Shown here: positions 12,601 through 23,861 of the stretch, piece by piece
Position numbering within the stretch: position 1 is the stretch's first letter
How the letters are laid out: each line of letters starts with the position of its first letter
From: Nematostella vectensis
Taxonomy: Eukaryota; Cnidaria; Anthozoa; Actiniaria; Edwardsiidae
NCBI RefSeq assembly: GCF_932526225.1
Contig: NC_064046.1
Coordinates: 12,383,208 to 12,447,207 of the forward strand
Direction: 5' to 3'
DNA length: 64,000 nt
Position numbers and translations under genes: made by a program
Notes under the pieces: generated by a model
Databases searched by the model: none
Seen by the model: only the letters and a program-made list of their open reading frames with translations
Told to the model about the DNA's origin: nothing

Positions 12601-15600
12601 GATTCCAGAAAAAGACTTTGATGAGAAACCACAGAAAAAAATTAGCACAGGGAGTGGTTCTGCTAGAGAGGTTCAACCAAGTTCATCTCTTGGATATGAT
12701 GTTAATAGTAGCAAAGGTATCTTAATGCAGCTTGTATCATTAGAATGTTTGAATGGGTAACTCCAACCTCAGTGTACTGTATATTTTACCAGCAGTCAGA
12801 TCTTAATGCTTACGCTAAAAGAGCAGCTTCCATAGCTGCTTTTGTGACCTCACCCCAAGCCTAATCTTTGTGAGAATGTTAATACATTCTCTGTATTCAC
12901 CTGCATTGGCTCTCTTGTTTTTGTTTTTTTACATAATTTACTGCATTTCACCCAATTTCACAAGATTTCTGTTCAAGTTGGGTTGACAGCTATGAGCACT
13001 GTAAAAGTCTCAACTCTGGGCTATGCTTTGTTATAAGCCAAATCCGCCCTATACATACTCGGCCCAAGGAGTCCTGCTCAACCATACCTATACATACCAT
13101 ACATAGAAGTCTTAGCATACTGTAGCTACTCATTCCTAGCTTCACGCATGTGTCCCTTGAAAAAACCCTTCCCTTTGCATTTCTTTCTTCCATTTTTACC
13201 TGTAAGGTAACACTTTTTTTTCAGATAAAAGTCAAGGAATCAAGCGATCTAGCTCTGCGTCATCATTGAAACACACAACAAGTGAGGAAGCCATTAAAAT
13301 TGCTAGCAGACATGGAGACAGTAGTGATAAAGATAAAGTCGTCAAAGAACAAGAAAGTATATTGGCAAAGATCAAAGCAGAGCAGAAACAATCAAACAGG
13401 TCAAATGAGATAGTAGATGTAGGTCTTCCTATAAATGAAGACCATTACAGTGACAAACATGACCAAAGTGTGGCTGGGTACATACCAGTGCAGAGTGGGA
13501 AATCCAACTTCTGTGTCTCACCTGAAGATATGATTAGCACTTTATCACACCCGGGGGCAGATATCAAGCAGCCTGTTTCTTCTTCTCAAGGTGAAAATAA
13601 GAATGAGAAGAGAACAGAACAGATAATGTTTATTTGTGTTATTATGTAGTGGTCTGGATTAACGTTGTTCGTGAAAGTTTCACGAACAGTGTCCCTATGT
13701 TCGTGAGCGGTACTGTAACATGGATTCTCTTTCAGCAGAAAGAGAATTATGAACATTTGCACAGAGAATCGGGAAGAGATCCAGGACTTTTGATGGGGGA
13801 CAGGAGGGGGGATTAGTGGCTATTAGATATTTTGCAGTGGGCAAATTATGTTAAAGAACTCAAGCCACACCTTTTTTTGTTTTTATATTGCAAGACAAAA
13901 TTACTGTATGAACAAGAATCGCTAAGTTACCATCTGAGAAAAAAATTATACTCCATTCACATAATTTATCCGAAAATATCAAATTAGCTTCACACTTTAT
14001 TTTGCAAGGATGACAGCTGACAGGTGCCCTTTAAAAGGTTTTTGGAGGAGTTCCCAGTGTTTAGCATTTTATTTTATTTTCAGCTATTTCTAGAGGCTCT
14101 TCTCAGACGCCAGTTCTTCCACCAAACAGACCATCAACACGATCCACTCATAATGACCTGGGTAATTACTACAACAGAAATGCTGAAGTTTATGAAGAAT
14201 TACCCAATCATGTCATGGACAGAGACCAGGGCACAGAGCTTGACAAGGAAGGTTTACTACTCATGGAGCAGGCCGATAGTCAGCTAGGAAAGGGCATGGT
14301 AGCCCCCAGTGATTACCATGAGGATGACGTCGCCCTGGGTCTTGAAGTGGGGTGTATGGCAGAGGTGCCCTTGGTTAACAATCAGCCGCGCTATGGTGTG
14401 ATACGCTGGATTGGTCAGCTGGCTGAGCTCAAGAATAAACTAGTGGCCGGATTAGAATTAGTAAGCTAAAACAATGGTTATCCAATTCATCTAAGCAGCC
14501 AATGGCTGACTTAAATATCAAAGTTGGTTAATAACAGATGATTAAATTGCCTCAATTGTTAAAGCCGCATTGTCACCAGTTTACTTCGGGTCGATTACCT
14601 AACAATATCCGATGATTTTTAATGGAAAATGTGAAAAATATTTCAAAATATTGGAAGCAGTGTGTCTATTGGAAATTTCTTTGAGGGTGTGATTGGTAAT
14701 TTAGAGCGGATGGCCTGTTAAATATCTCGGATTCTAATAGATTCTTTTGTCTTTTAATGGTCGAGGTTTCCGTCGGACCTCCGGAAGTAAACTAGAGACA
14801 ATGCGGCTTTAACATGGATATTTTTCACACACATTTTTGTTTTTATGCATTTTTTGTAACTTTTTCATATTTTTGCACTCTTTGATTTTTTTGCATTATA
14901 GGTCAAAGTTTTGTTTCAGATTTTGAAATATTAATTTAGTTTCATAACTTGTTCTGCTGTTTTTGTTTATTTTCATCAGGAAGAGGAGCAGTCAGGATGT
15001 TCAGATGGGACATTTAAAGGCAAACGTTACTTTGAGTGTCCTCCTGGAAGAGGCTTTTTTGTCCTACTAAAGTACTGTCGCAAAGATTCTCGCTTTGAGC
15101 TTGATTCACCAATGGACACACCAGGCAGATCTGCAAAGAGTAAGGACATTCATGTTTTGTTTGAAAAGGACTTAGGGCATAAATACTCAAGGGATACACT
15201 CACATAAGATTGCTCCCTCAGTTAATTCCTTGAAAAATACTTCCAGAATCCTAAATATTAGTTCATTTCTTACACACATTTTGATTGGCTGAAACAGAGT
15301 GAATTCAATGAAACACTGTTTTTTTAGTGTAGCAAAACTTGACCCCTTAAAAGTCAATTGGAAATAATCAAATTATATGATTCAAGAATTATAAATTATT
15401 CATAAACTCCATGTTGAATTTCACTTGTTTAAATAATATCTTTTATCAAATGCAATTTAGCATGGAGTTTCAGGAGCATAGATCACAGATAAAAATCATA
15501 GGTCCAACATACAGTAGTTGTCCTGTTTGTGCTATTTCTTGGGTCTTCCTAATCATGAAACTGAAAGAACTAGATGTTACTTCACCATGACCAGAAAACT

Positions 15601-18600
15601 CTTGTCTACCTGAGCTTCATAAAACTCGACTTTATGATTTCCTGCTCTTGTCAATTATTGCTTATTTGAATGTTTCAGATTTTGGCAGCATGGATTGCCC
15701 ATCCATTGAAGGTATAATCCCTCCCCCGCCCTCCCTCCCTGAACAAAGCACAGGCATGATGAGAGGTATCCAAGGGCATCACAACTCGTGCTACCTGGAC
15801 TCAACCTTGTATAGCATGTTCGCCTTCACCACCGTATTCGACACATTGCTGCACAGGGAGAGGCAAAGCTCTGACCTTGAGGACTACGATAAGGTGCAGA
15901 AGGTCCTAAAAGAGGAAATTGTCAACCCCCTGAGAAGGTAAGAGCTTAGTAAATAAGAAGAGGGAAGAGTTTACTAAGTGAGAAGATATAAGAGCTTAGT
16001 AAATAAGAAGAGGTAAGAGTTTACTAAGTGAGAAGAGAATAAGAGTTTAGTAAGTGAAAAGAGGTAAGAGTTTATTGAGAAGAGGTAAGAGTTTATTGAG
16101 AAGAGGTAAGAGTTTGGTTAGTGAGAAGAGAATAAGAGTTTAGTAAGTGAAAAGAGGTAAGAGTTTAGTAAGTGAGAAGAGATAAGTAAGTGAAAAGAGG
16201 TAAGAGCTTAGTTAGTGAAAAGAGTTAAGAGATTAGTGAGAAGAGGTAAGAGTTTAGTAAGTGAGAATACGGTAAGAGTTTAGTAAGTGAGAATACGGTA
16301 AGAGTTTAGTAAGTGAGAAGAGGTAAGAGTTTAGTGAGGTAAGAGTTTAGCAAGTGAGAAGAGGTAAGAATATATTTAGTAAGTGAGAAAAGAGTTTAGT
16401 GAGTGAGAAGAGATAAGAGTTAAGTAAGTGAGAAGATGTAAGAGTTTAGTAAGTGAGAAGAGGTGAGAGTTTAGTGAGTGAGACTTGTTATTGCAATACG
16501 TTTTGCGTATACTGCTATAAGTAATCTGTATGTGTCAACTCGTCGCTATCTTGTGTGCCCCTACATATATAGGAATGGTTTTGTACGTGCTGACAGAGTG
16601 CTGAGACTACGGAGGCTTCTTGATAAACTAGGATCAACGTCTGGCCTAACTGATGAGGAGAAAGGTAATTCACCTCATCTTTGAGAAGTTGTGGAACATC
16701 GGATAAATAAAATGCCTTCAGGGCCGTAGCTGGACCCCCCCCCCCCCCCCCCCCGCTCCCCCCTAAATTATTTTCATAATCTATGAGGAAATGACCAGTA
16801 GGGGCGTAGCTGTGCCCCTAATATTTTCTTAATGTTTTTGTATGGTGCCCCCACCAATATTTCGAAGTCTGCTACTGCACTGAACCTTATTGATGTGTAC
16901 ATCTGTTTTAGACCCTGAGGAGTTCCTTAACACACTTCTACATCAGGTTTTGAAGTCGGAATCATTGCTTCAGCTCAAGTAAGTAACAAAGTATTTCCAC
17001 AAGAGGAGAAGGCTCGATTAAGGCAATATTTTCCTGTTTCTTAACATCTTAAACCTAAGAAGGTGACTTAGGGGCCGACCAATTGACTTTTGTAAAGGAA
17101 GGGGGTGGATGATTTCGAAAAAAATAAATTCTTGCACGCCAAAAGCTTTGAAAACATATCCTGCGCACCCAAAATCGTCTACTTCTCCCCTCAAAAGTCA
17201 AATGGTCGGCCCCTTAGGCTATGGGGTAGAGGTAAGTACTCTACTGTAAACCTTGGACAGTCTAATTCTCGGTTCCCTTGTCAAGAACGGAAATTTTGCT
17301 TTAAGAATCTTAGAGGCTAATCTACACTTTAGTGCACTCTAGAGTTTCTAGCTCGGCCCACGGAAGACTCAAAACGTGCAAACCATGGTGCACTCTTGAG
17401 GAACTACACCTTTACTCTTTTCTTAACTTTTTTTTCCTGTTCAGGTCTCATGGTAGATGTGAGGAGTCCAATTACTACCAAATTATTACAGAGAAAGACG
17501 AGGGAATCAAACTGGCAACCGTGCAGACCTTGATAGAACAATCATTTATGGCTGCTGATCTCAAGCTAGCAGAGGTACACTTCGCATCACATCCCCTAAA
17601 ACTATGAGGGACAGGTCCCAGGGGATACCCAGCCCTAATATTGGGTGTGCCCCATGTCATATACTGACGGGAAACCTGTGTTGGTGGGCTCGGATGGCTC
17701 ACATGTTCTAGAGCCGATCGGGCTTGTAAGTTGTTGTTGTGAATTTAAAGGGTAAAAATCAAGGCCTTTATACCCAGACCTCTAGTTTTATTTCCACTTT
17801 TGCTCTTGCTCTTGATGCAATTGTTTGGTTTTACCTTACCGTGATCATTACATTGATTTGTTTGGTAGGTGCCGTCCTGTCTGATATTACAGATGCCACG
17901 GTTTGGCAACAAATACAAAATGTATGACATTATTTTACCCAACACAACGCTGGACATTACAGACATACTGGATAATGGTGAGACGAATTGTTTGATATAT
18001 TTTGGCTAGGCTTAAGAATGTTCTTTGTTCACTTTGGAGGGGTTCACAAACATGACACTATTCTGAGTAAAAAAGCGCTCTAATCATTCCCTTCTTCTTT
18101 TTACCAGTCCCTCGACCTTGTGTCTTGTGCGGAGAGCAAGCGTCGACTTTTGAGTGCAAGGAATGTTACGAAGACAAGATATTTTCGGTCGGCATTACAA
18201 GCTTCTGCCGCGATTGCTGTAAAAAAGTGCACAGTCATCCCAGACGAACTTCGCACAAGCTAACGCCGATCATAGTCCCTAGAGAATACAGGTAGTCTTC
18301 TCTGTTTCTGTCTGCCCATCCACCAGCCCACGGGCGTAGCCAGGGGGGGCCCAGGGGACCCGGGCCCCCCCTTCTAGCAGCCCAAAATACAGTAAATGTA
18401 CGAGACATTATCTAAAATGCATGAGAAAAATCCTTGAAAGGACCTTTTGGACCCCCTCCTGTTAAAAATCCTGTCTACGCCGCTACCACCTATCGGTCAG
18501 TCTAGATTTAACATTGCCTTTCTGTTGCCTTTCTGTTTGTCTTGTTGCCTGTCTGTTTGTTAGTGCGAATTGCACTAAGCAATCACGCGACTTGTGAGTG

Positions 18601-19613
18601 GCTAACTCACGCGAAAATAAACGCATTACTGCAGCCGTCACACAAGAAAAGCAGTAAAGACAAGCTTTTTTTGACATAAGAACCGATTCGTCAGCGCTGG
18701 TCAAGTTGCTTTTTGTTGTTGTTATTTTGAGCGCGCGCGGGTTTGCCATTCATAAGTCACGTGTCGCCTATTCCGTATTTGTCTCTATTCGTCCGTGCCC
18801 TAGCCTGTTCCGAATGTTTTTTCTACCTACCCGTCCATGGGTCAACCCGTGTGTTTATTGTCTTGGCTTTTGCCCATTTAATCAGTATGTCTGTGAAGTG
18901 CTCACTAGTTTCTTCATGTAGTCAATACGCTCGTCGTGACTCTGTGAAGTGCTCACTTGTTTCTTCATATAGTCAATACGCTCGTCGTGACGGACCGCTT
19001 GAGCGATACACGATGGAGCTGTTTGCCGTCGTTTGCATTCAGACGAGCCATTACGTGGCGTTTGTCAAATGCGGCCAGGGTCCCGATGCACCGTGGTGCT
19101 TCTTCGATAGCATGGCGGACAGAAAAGGTGAGTTCGCCGCCATGTCATCCCAGCAAAATGCAAAGAGAGAGAACGCTTTCATTTTCATCAGAAACCTTTG
19201 TAGTACGTGTGGTTGAATTTTGTATATAAATTTCAGGCTTTGTTTTTAGATGGTTACCTTGAGTTTTCTTTGCATAATTTGACATCACATATTGAATAAA
19301 AGCTGCACTAAAGTTGTGGCTGAGTATGGTTCTCTATTCTAGGAGACCCCAATGTTATTCACTCCATGAAAATGCCCTAGCCTCTTCCTAAGGCGAATGA
19401 CTTTGTACTTAACCCTTTACTTTAGGTGAGAGTAATGGCTATAACATACCGGCTGTAAGGGCCTGTCCGGAAGCGTCCAGGTGGCTTTTGGCCAAGCCAG
19501 ATGAGATTATCGGTGCGAATCGTCGCGGTGAGCTGCCTGGAAACATGAAGAGGCTGTTTGGCGATGCGTACATGTGCATGTATCAGAACTTTGATACGGC
19601 CATGTACAAGTAG
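9647..19613 (+). CDS. CYLD: CYLD-like ubiquitin carboxyl-terminal hydrolase (K63/M1 deubiquitinase)
   Basis: Fourteen exons, all phases consistent: 9647-10123, 11699-12046, 12506-12716, 13225-13590, 14084-14460, 14980-15139, 15679-15937, 16573-16664, 16912-16978, 17445-17574, 17869-17977, 18108-18291, 18973-19127, 19426-19613. They give about 1040 aa (human CYLD is 956). Visible domains: three CAP-Gly domains (exons 1-2, 2-3 and 5-6, with SDGTF..KRYF type motifs), then a USP domain. The catalytic Cys is C684 in [10 protein letters not shown], the His H953 in SHYVAFV and the Asp D972 in FFDSMADR. A Cys/His B-box-like zinc insert lies in exon 12 (CVLC...CKEC...CRDCC...H..H). Family knowledge: CYLD trims K63 and linear ubiquitin chains and restrains NF-kB/JNK signalling, with microtubule links through CAP-Gly. 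The start ATG at 9647 is the first in frame. The acceptor of exon 13 is duplicated. Confidence 0.93.
10340..10700. repeat. MITE-like dispersed repeat in CYLD intron 1
   Basis: Begins around GGGCCGTAGCCGGGATTTT and ends near CCCCCCTGGCTAGGGGCC. The same GGGC(C)GTAGC head occurs at about 16722, 16803, 18331 and 22173, so it belongs to a short dispersed family. No coding capacity is seen. Confidence 0.45.
15940..16480 (+). repeat. Intronic minisatellite, ~24 bp unit, CYLD intron 7
   Basis: More than 20 imperfect copies of GTAAGAGTTTAGTAAGTGAG plus AAGAG. The array starts right at the splice donor of exon 7 (GTAAGAG at 15938), and every unit contains a GTAAGAG that resembles that donor, so it looks like an expansion seeded by the donor region. 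Confidence 0.85.
16722..16860. repeat. MITE-like repeat with a C20 homopolymer, CYLD intron 8
   Basis: Contains GGGCCGTAGCTGGACC followed by 20 C (16735-16754), then GAGGAAATGACCAGTAGGGGCGTAGC. The phrase AAGGAAATGACCAGTAGGGGCG recurs at about 22156-22177, marking a shared dispersed element. Confidence 0.5.
18330..18486. repeat. MITE-like repeat, CYLD intron 12
   Basis: The left end CGGGCGTAGCCAGGGGGGGC and the right end CCTGTCTACGCCGCT are roughly inverted, with a GC-rich head and an AT-rich body. It is a fuller member of the GGGCGTAGC family seen elsewhere in the window. Confidence 0.5.
18890..18991 (+). repeat. 51 bp tandem duplication carrying a second splice acceptor
   Basis: Two copies, 18890-18940 and 18941-18991, nearly identical. 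Each has TTTCTTCAT(G/A)TAG followed by the first 19 nt of CYLD exon 13. The two acceptors lie 51 bp apart, a multiple of three, and the extra 17 codons have no stop, so either acceptor gives an open frame. Confidence 0.9.
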
Positions 19614-19704
19614 TATATGGTGACTATTTGGGGGCTGAAAATTTTGGAGCTCCCGAGTGTGGAAAGTCGTCCTTGTCTGCCTGGTGTTCGCCTTACGGTT
19701 CCTA

Positions 19705-19710
19705 AATAAA
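19705..19710 (+). terminator. Polyadenylation signal AATAAA of CYLD
   Basis: AATAAA about 92 bp after the CYLD stop codon, followed by a T-rich stretch. It is the first such hexamer downstream and is well placed. Confidence 0.65.
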
Positions 19711-19713
19711 GAG

Positions 19714-20890
19714 CGTGTTTATTCCACTATAACACCTCAAAGTGGTTGTTTCTTTAAAAAAAGGAGGAAACTTAAGCTGAGTATTACATAAATAGATTAA
19801 TATTATTTTTCTGCTCTTTGTTTACTTTTTATAATTAAATCAGAGCCGTGATGCAATTTGTAGTAGAAATGGGTCTTTCCTTTCATAACATAGATTTTAC
19901 AGCTACTAGGCTATACAGCTACTACTAATTCGTAGAACTTGTATCAGTTAAAATGTGTTTCTAATATTCTATTTTGTACAAAATCACTGCAATGTAAATG
20001 CACCTCGACAAAAAAGGTTCAAATCAGGAGTGAAAGCCTGATGCCTCAAGATACCATAAAACTTTACTATAGACTATAAGTCAATAGCCAAATTAGGATA
20101 AAAAAGTATATAAAAATTCTGTAGATAAAGAAATGTGTATGGATGCATTGTGCTAGGTAATGTTGTGATCGAATCACAAGTCAACAGTACGGGAGGGAGA
20201 TGGATGAGATGCGGGTGTGAACGATTTGATAAAGATCGGGGGACGGGAAACAAAATCGAGAGGAGGAAAAGAGGGTAAAATGAATGGGGAGAAAGAGTCT
20301 GAGGGAGAGGGAGAGGCAGTGGGGAAAAAAACGATATGTTTTTTTTTTGTCTTAAATTTTACTAGAAAGCATATAGTACACACAATAACAGTGACTGTAA
20401 CTGCTTTAAAAGCTTCCTAACGCTACGACACTCATCTATAAACTTCAGTTCTCATTTTCCTAGACGTAAAACTATTGGAGTGGACATCTCGGTGACAGGA
20501 TGGCGTAAACAGTCGAAACGGAAAGCTTAAAAAAAATAAAGAAATAAAACAAAGTTTTCGATCAATAAGGGTTTGCTGACTGTGTGCCATGGGTTCCAGA
20601 CGGTAAAATTCCGCTTTACCCACCCCCTGTTAGTATAAAAGTGCTTCGTCAGCCCTACTCTCTCTTTCTCTTCTTTTTGCTAAAAACAAATGAGCCTTTG
20701 GTTTCAAGGGTACTGGTCGACAAGATTGCTGAATATTTTTGTTTTCAATTTGGCACCCCACACACAACAGGCCAGACCATTATTAGCTTGCGGACGGTTA
20801 AGATAGACCGCATGATGTCCCCACAGATGGCAATCTTGCTTTATGGGTCCTAAAATGTTATGGCTTAATTCTAAGTAAAGCTACACGCAT
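19714..20890. other. Intergenic between convergent genes, no gene seen
   Basis: This lies between the 3' ends of CYLD (plus) and the LDLa gene (minus). It is AT-rich with a purine-rich stretch at 20190-20330. Short reading frames exist on both strands but none shows a recognisable motif or splice structure. Confidence 0.5.
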
Positions 20891-23847
20891 TTAACTCTCA
20901 TTAGCCTCTGCAATCGCCATTGCTCGCTTCGCCTTCTCTACAGCTTCCTGCGCTTTTTTCATCATATTGTCAGCGGCAAGTGCAGCGCGTTTGGCTTCCT
21001 GGGCAGCGGTCACTGCAGCATCTTGGGCTGCTCGCGCAAGTGTTTTTCCGGGGATTGTAGCCGGACAGTTGTGTTCGTCCTTACTATCCATACAGTCAGT
21101 GATGCTGTCGCACAACCAGGTCAGCGGTAAGCACTTCGCCCCGTTGTCACAAGTGAACTTGTCGGATCCACAACCTGAAAAAGAAATATGCAAGATAATG
21201 TCATCATGATACGCTGGCCTTTTTTAAACTCCTACACCGATACCCACTATCACTGTCATTAAAATAAAGCATATTATAACAAACACTACCACAACCATTA
21301 TCAACATCATCATCACTACATCATCGTTATTGTCATCGCAGTTACACCACTGTCATCATCACTACATCATCGTTATTGTCATCGCAGTTACACCACTGTC
21401 ATCATCACTACATCATCGTTATTGTCATCGCAGTTACACCACTATCATCATCACTACATCATCGTTATTGTCATCGCAGTTACACCACTGTCATCATCAC
21501 TACATTATCGTTATTGTCATCGCAGTTACACCACTGTCATCATCACTACATCATCGTTATTGTCATCGCAGTTACACCACTGTCATCATCACTACATCAT
21601 CGTTATTGTCATCGCAGTTACACCACTATCATCATCACTACATCATCGTTATTGTCATCGCAGTTACACCACTGTCATCATCATGGGGCGGATCCAGAAA
21701 AAAATCTGTCTGTAGCTCAGATGCAGAATTAAAAGATCAGAAAAAAATAAGCTATGTGAGGAAACTAAATCAACTCCCTCAAATATGACTGTAGCATTTG
21801 CTACAGTTGCAATAGTCTTGATCCGCCCCAGATCATTACCGTTATTATCACCATTATTATCAATTGCGTCATCAATCTCGCTCGTGAGTGACATACCAAA
21901 TTCTTCATCTCGGCTGCTGATGGGACAGTTCTTCTCATCACTTCCATCGTCACAGTCATGGACTGTGTCACACAACGAACTCTTGGCCAAGCACTTGTTT
22001 GTTTTTTCGCAAGCAAACTGGCCTTCTGCACATCCTGCAAGGGAACAAATAGCGATAAAACATGTTGAAATGGTCATGGTACCCTTCAAAATCAGGGCCT
22101 TAACAGGGGTGGGGCACTGGGGGCACGTGCCCCCCAATATTTTTAAAAAATTATAAGGAAATGACCAGTAGGGGCGTGGTTGTGTTCTATATGTTTCTGT
22201 ACGGCTCTGTAAATTTCAATCAATGTACACGAATGTTTAACTGTCCCGAATTAGCTAGGATTGGGCGGGGAGAGGGGGAGCGTTTGTTTGCTTTTTTAAC
22301 CACTTACCAGACCATTATTTCTTTACGTATCTCCTTCCAGTGTCCATTGGTAAAAACACACACACTACTGAGGAGGTTTTTAATAACCCCTCCCGTCCCC
22401 CCTGCTTTGTCTCGCATAACTCAATACATTTATGAACCAAATATTGGTGGATATTCGTACCTCCTTTTACGGTTGACTCCTGTAATATATTTTTTGCCTC
22501 TTCTATAGCTTTGCTGTTTACTAGAAACAAGAAAATTAAAATAAATAAAAATAATAAATAAAATATAATAATAAAAAAGAGAAAAATGATCAACAAAGAG
22601 CAAAAAATAATAATGAAAATTAGAATGAAGCTTACATCCTGCGATCTGATTGGCTGGAATACAGTTCCTTTCATCCCGCTTGTCGTCACAGTCAGCGACG
22701 GAATCACAAATCCATTTGAGAGGTATGCACTTTTTACCGTTGTCACAGCGATATCGGTCAGCGGCACAAGAACCTAGCCAACACATGTGAACGCATGCGC
22801 ATTATGATATATACTTTAATTCCTCATCCCCCCAAATTTAAGTCCTTTTCCTCTTCTCACCTCCCGCGCTGTTTTTAGCGGCCTCTCGTCGACTGCGGTG
22901 GATTGTGTAAGGATGAGCAGCTGGCAATGCATACAAATCAATATACAATGAATATCAATCGAATTGACGATTACCATGAACATTGGCGGCGTAGCGCCCA
23001 TGGTTTACCATACCCGGGGGTCATATCAAGGAAATTTAGCCAAAAATTGTCGTTTTTACCAAACGCGGTCACTTCCATGTAAAGTTTTTCCTTATTTGGA
23101 AAAACTGCACGATTCTTGTCATTTTTAAGGTTGCCGTACCACAGGTGCTTAGTAAACTTTATGACTTATAAACAGAAAAGAAAAACAGTGACTTAATCTA
23201 AGATTCCTCGGTACCAGACCCCCAAAACGACAACGTTTTCTTCATATGAGCCTCCTGCGCAGGCATCTCAAAGAGCAGAAAAAGAAAAAAAAAGGATTGG
23301 GTTTCCTGTGGCAAAAAAACGGAAGTGACAAACCGGAGGCGCTGCAGGGGCTACCTCTCCATAGTCTCCCTCCTCTGCAATTTCGCCACAGGTTACCCAT
23401 TATTTCCGTCCATTTCATTATGAGTTGCCTGCAGAGGAGGCTACCCAGGGGGTTGGGAGGGAATGTGTGAGGCTACAAAATGTGGTGGCTTTTTTTTTCT
23501 TTTTTCTTGCTGATCTCGCTCTTGCTGATCAAAATCCTAGTTGTTTTGTGCATTTATTCAGAACTTATTTAAAGTGGCGAGTATAGTAAATAGTAGAATT
23601 CGCGTTAGCGTGTCAAGTTGGGACCTACGATTATTACCAATTATAGATGTGAGGTAAATTCGTATAAAATTATAAAAATGCTTCGAATATGCGTGTGTCC
23701 CTAATATGCGAGTCCTGTTTAGGCAAGTTTTACTGTAAAAAGGAAAAGAGTGTTTTATTATCAATGTTTATTAAGGTCTTTAGTGCGCGCAACCTTACCC
23801 GTCATGGCAACAAAGTAGAGGCAGCACACAGCGATGTTCCACCCCAT
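20891..23847 (-). CDS. Secreted protein with three LDL-receptor class A domains and an Ala-rich helical tail
   Basis: Five exons on the minus strand, all phase 1: 23847-23799, 22773-22636, 22520-22461, 22034-21897, 21174-20891. They give about 222 aa. Exon 1 encodes a signal peptide (MGWNIAVCCLYFVAMTG). Exons 2, 4 and 5 each carry an LDLa repeat with six Cys and the Ca-binding acidic end (CDSVADCDDKRDERNC, CDTVHDCDDGSDEKNC, CDSITDCMDSKDEHNC). Exon 3 is a 20-residue linker. The C-terminal ~50 residues are Ala/Lys/Glu-rich with no Pro or Cys and look like an amphipathic helix or coiled coil. One domain per exon and equal phases suggest exon shuffling or duplication. LDLa modules bind ligands through a Ca-organised loop; the partner here is unknown. 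The third LDLa has Met in place of one acidic position. No transmembrane segment is seen. Confidence 0.82.
21308..21682. repeat. Intronic minisatellite, 46 bp unit, about 8 copies
   Basis: Unit begins ATCATCACTACATCATCGTT and ends CAGTTACACCACTGTC. It lies in the last intron of the LDLa gene. Because 46 is not a multiple of three and the unit lacks plus-strand stops, all three plus frames stay open, which gives false ORFs. Confidence 0.9.
21685..21829. mobile_element. Short MITE, GGGGCGGATC family, copy 1
   Basis: About 145 bp bounded by the perfect inverted ends GGGGCGGATC and GATCCGCCCC, with an AT-rich body. It sits directly after the 46 bp minisatellite. Related ends occur at 32461-32586 and 41817-41964. 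Confidence 0.65.
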
Positions 23848-23861
23848 GTTGTCCGCAAAGT

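Noticed and set aside
21330-21788. Long plus-strand frames rich in His, Ser, Leu (97-152 codons)
   Set aside because: They arise only because the 46 bp intronic repeat has no stop in any plus frame; they lie opposite the LDLa gene's last intron.
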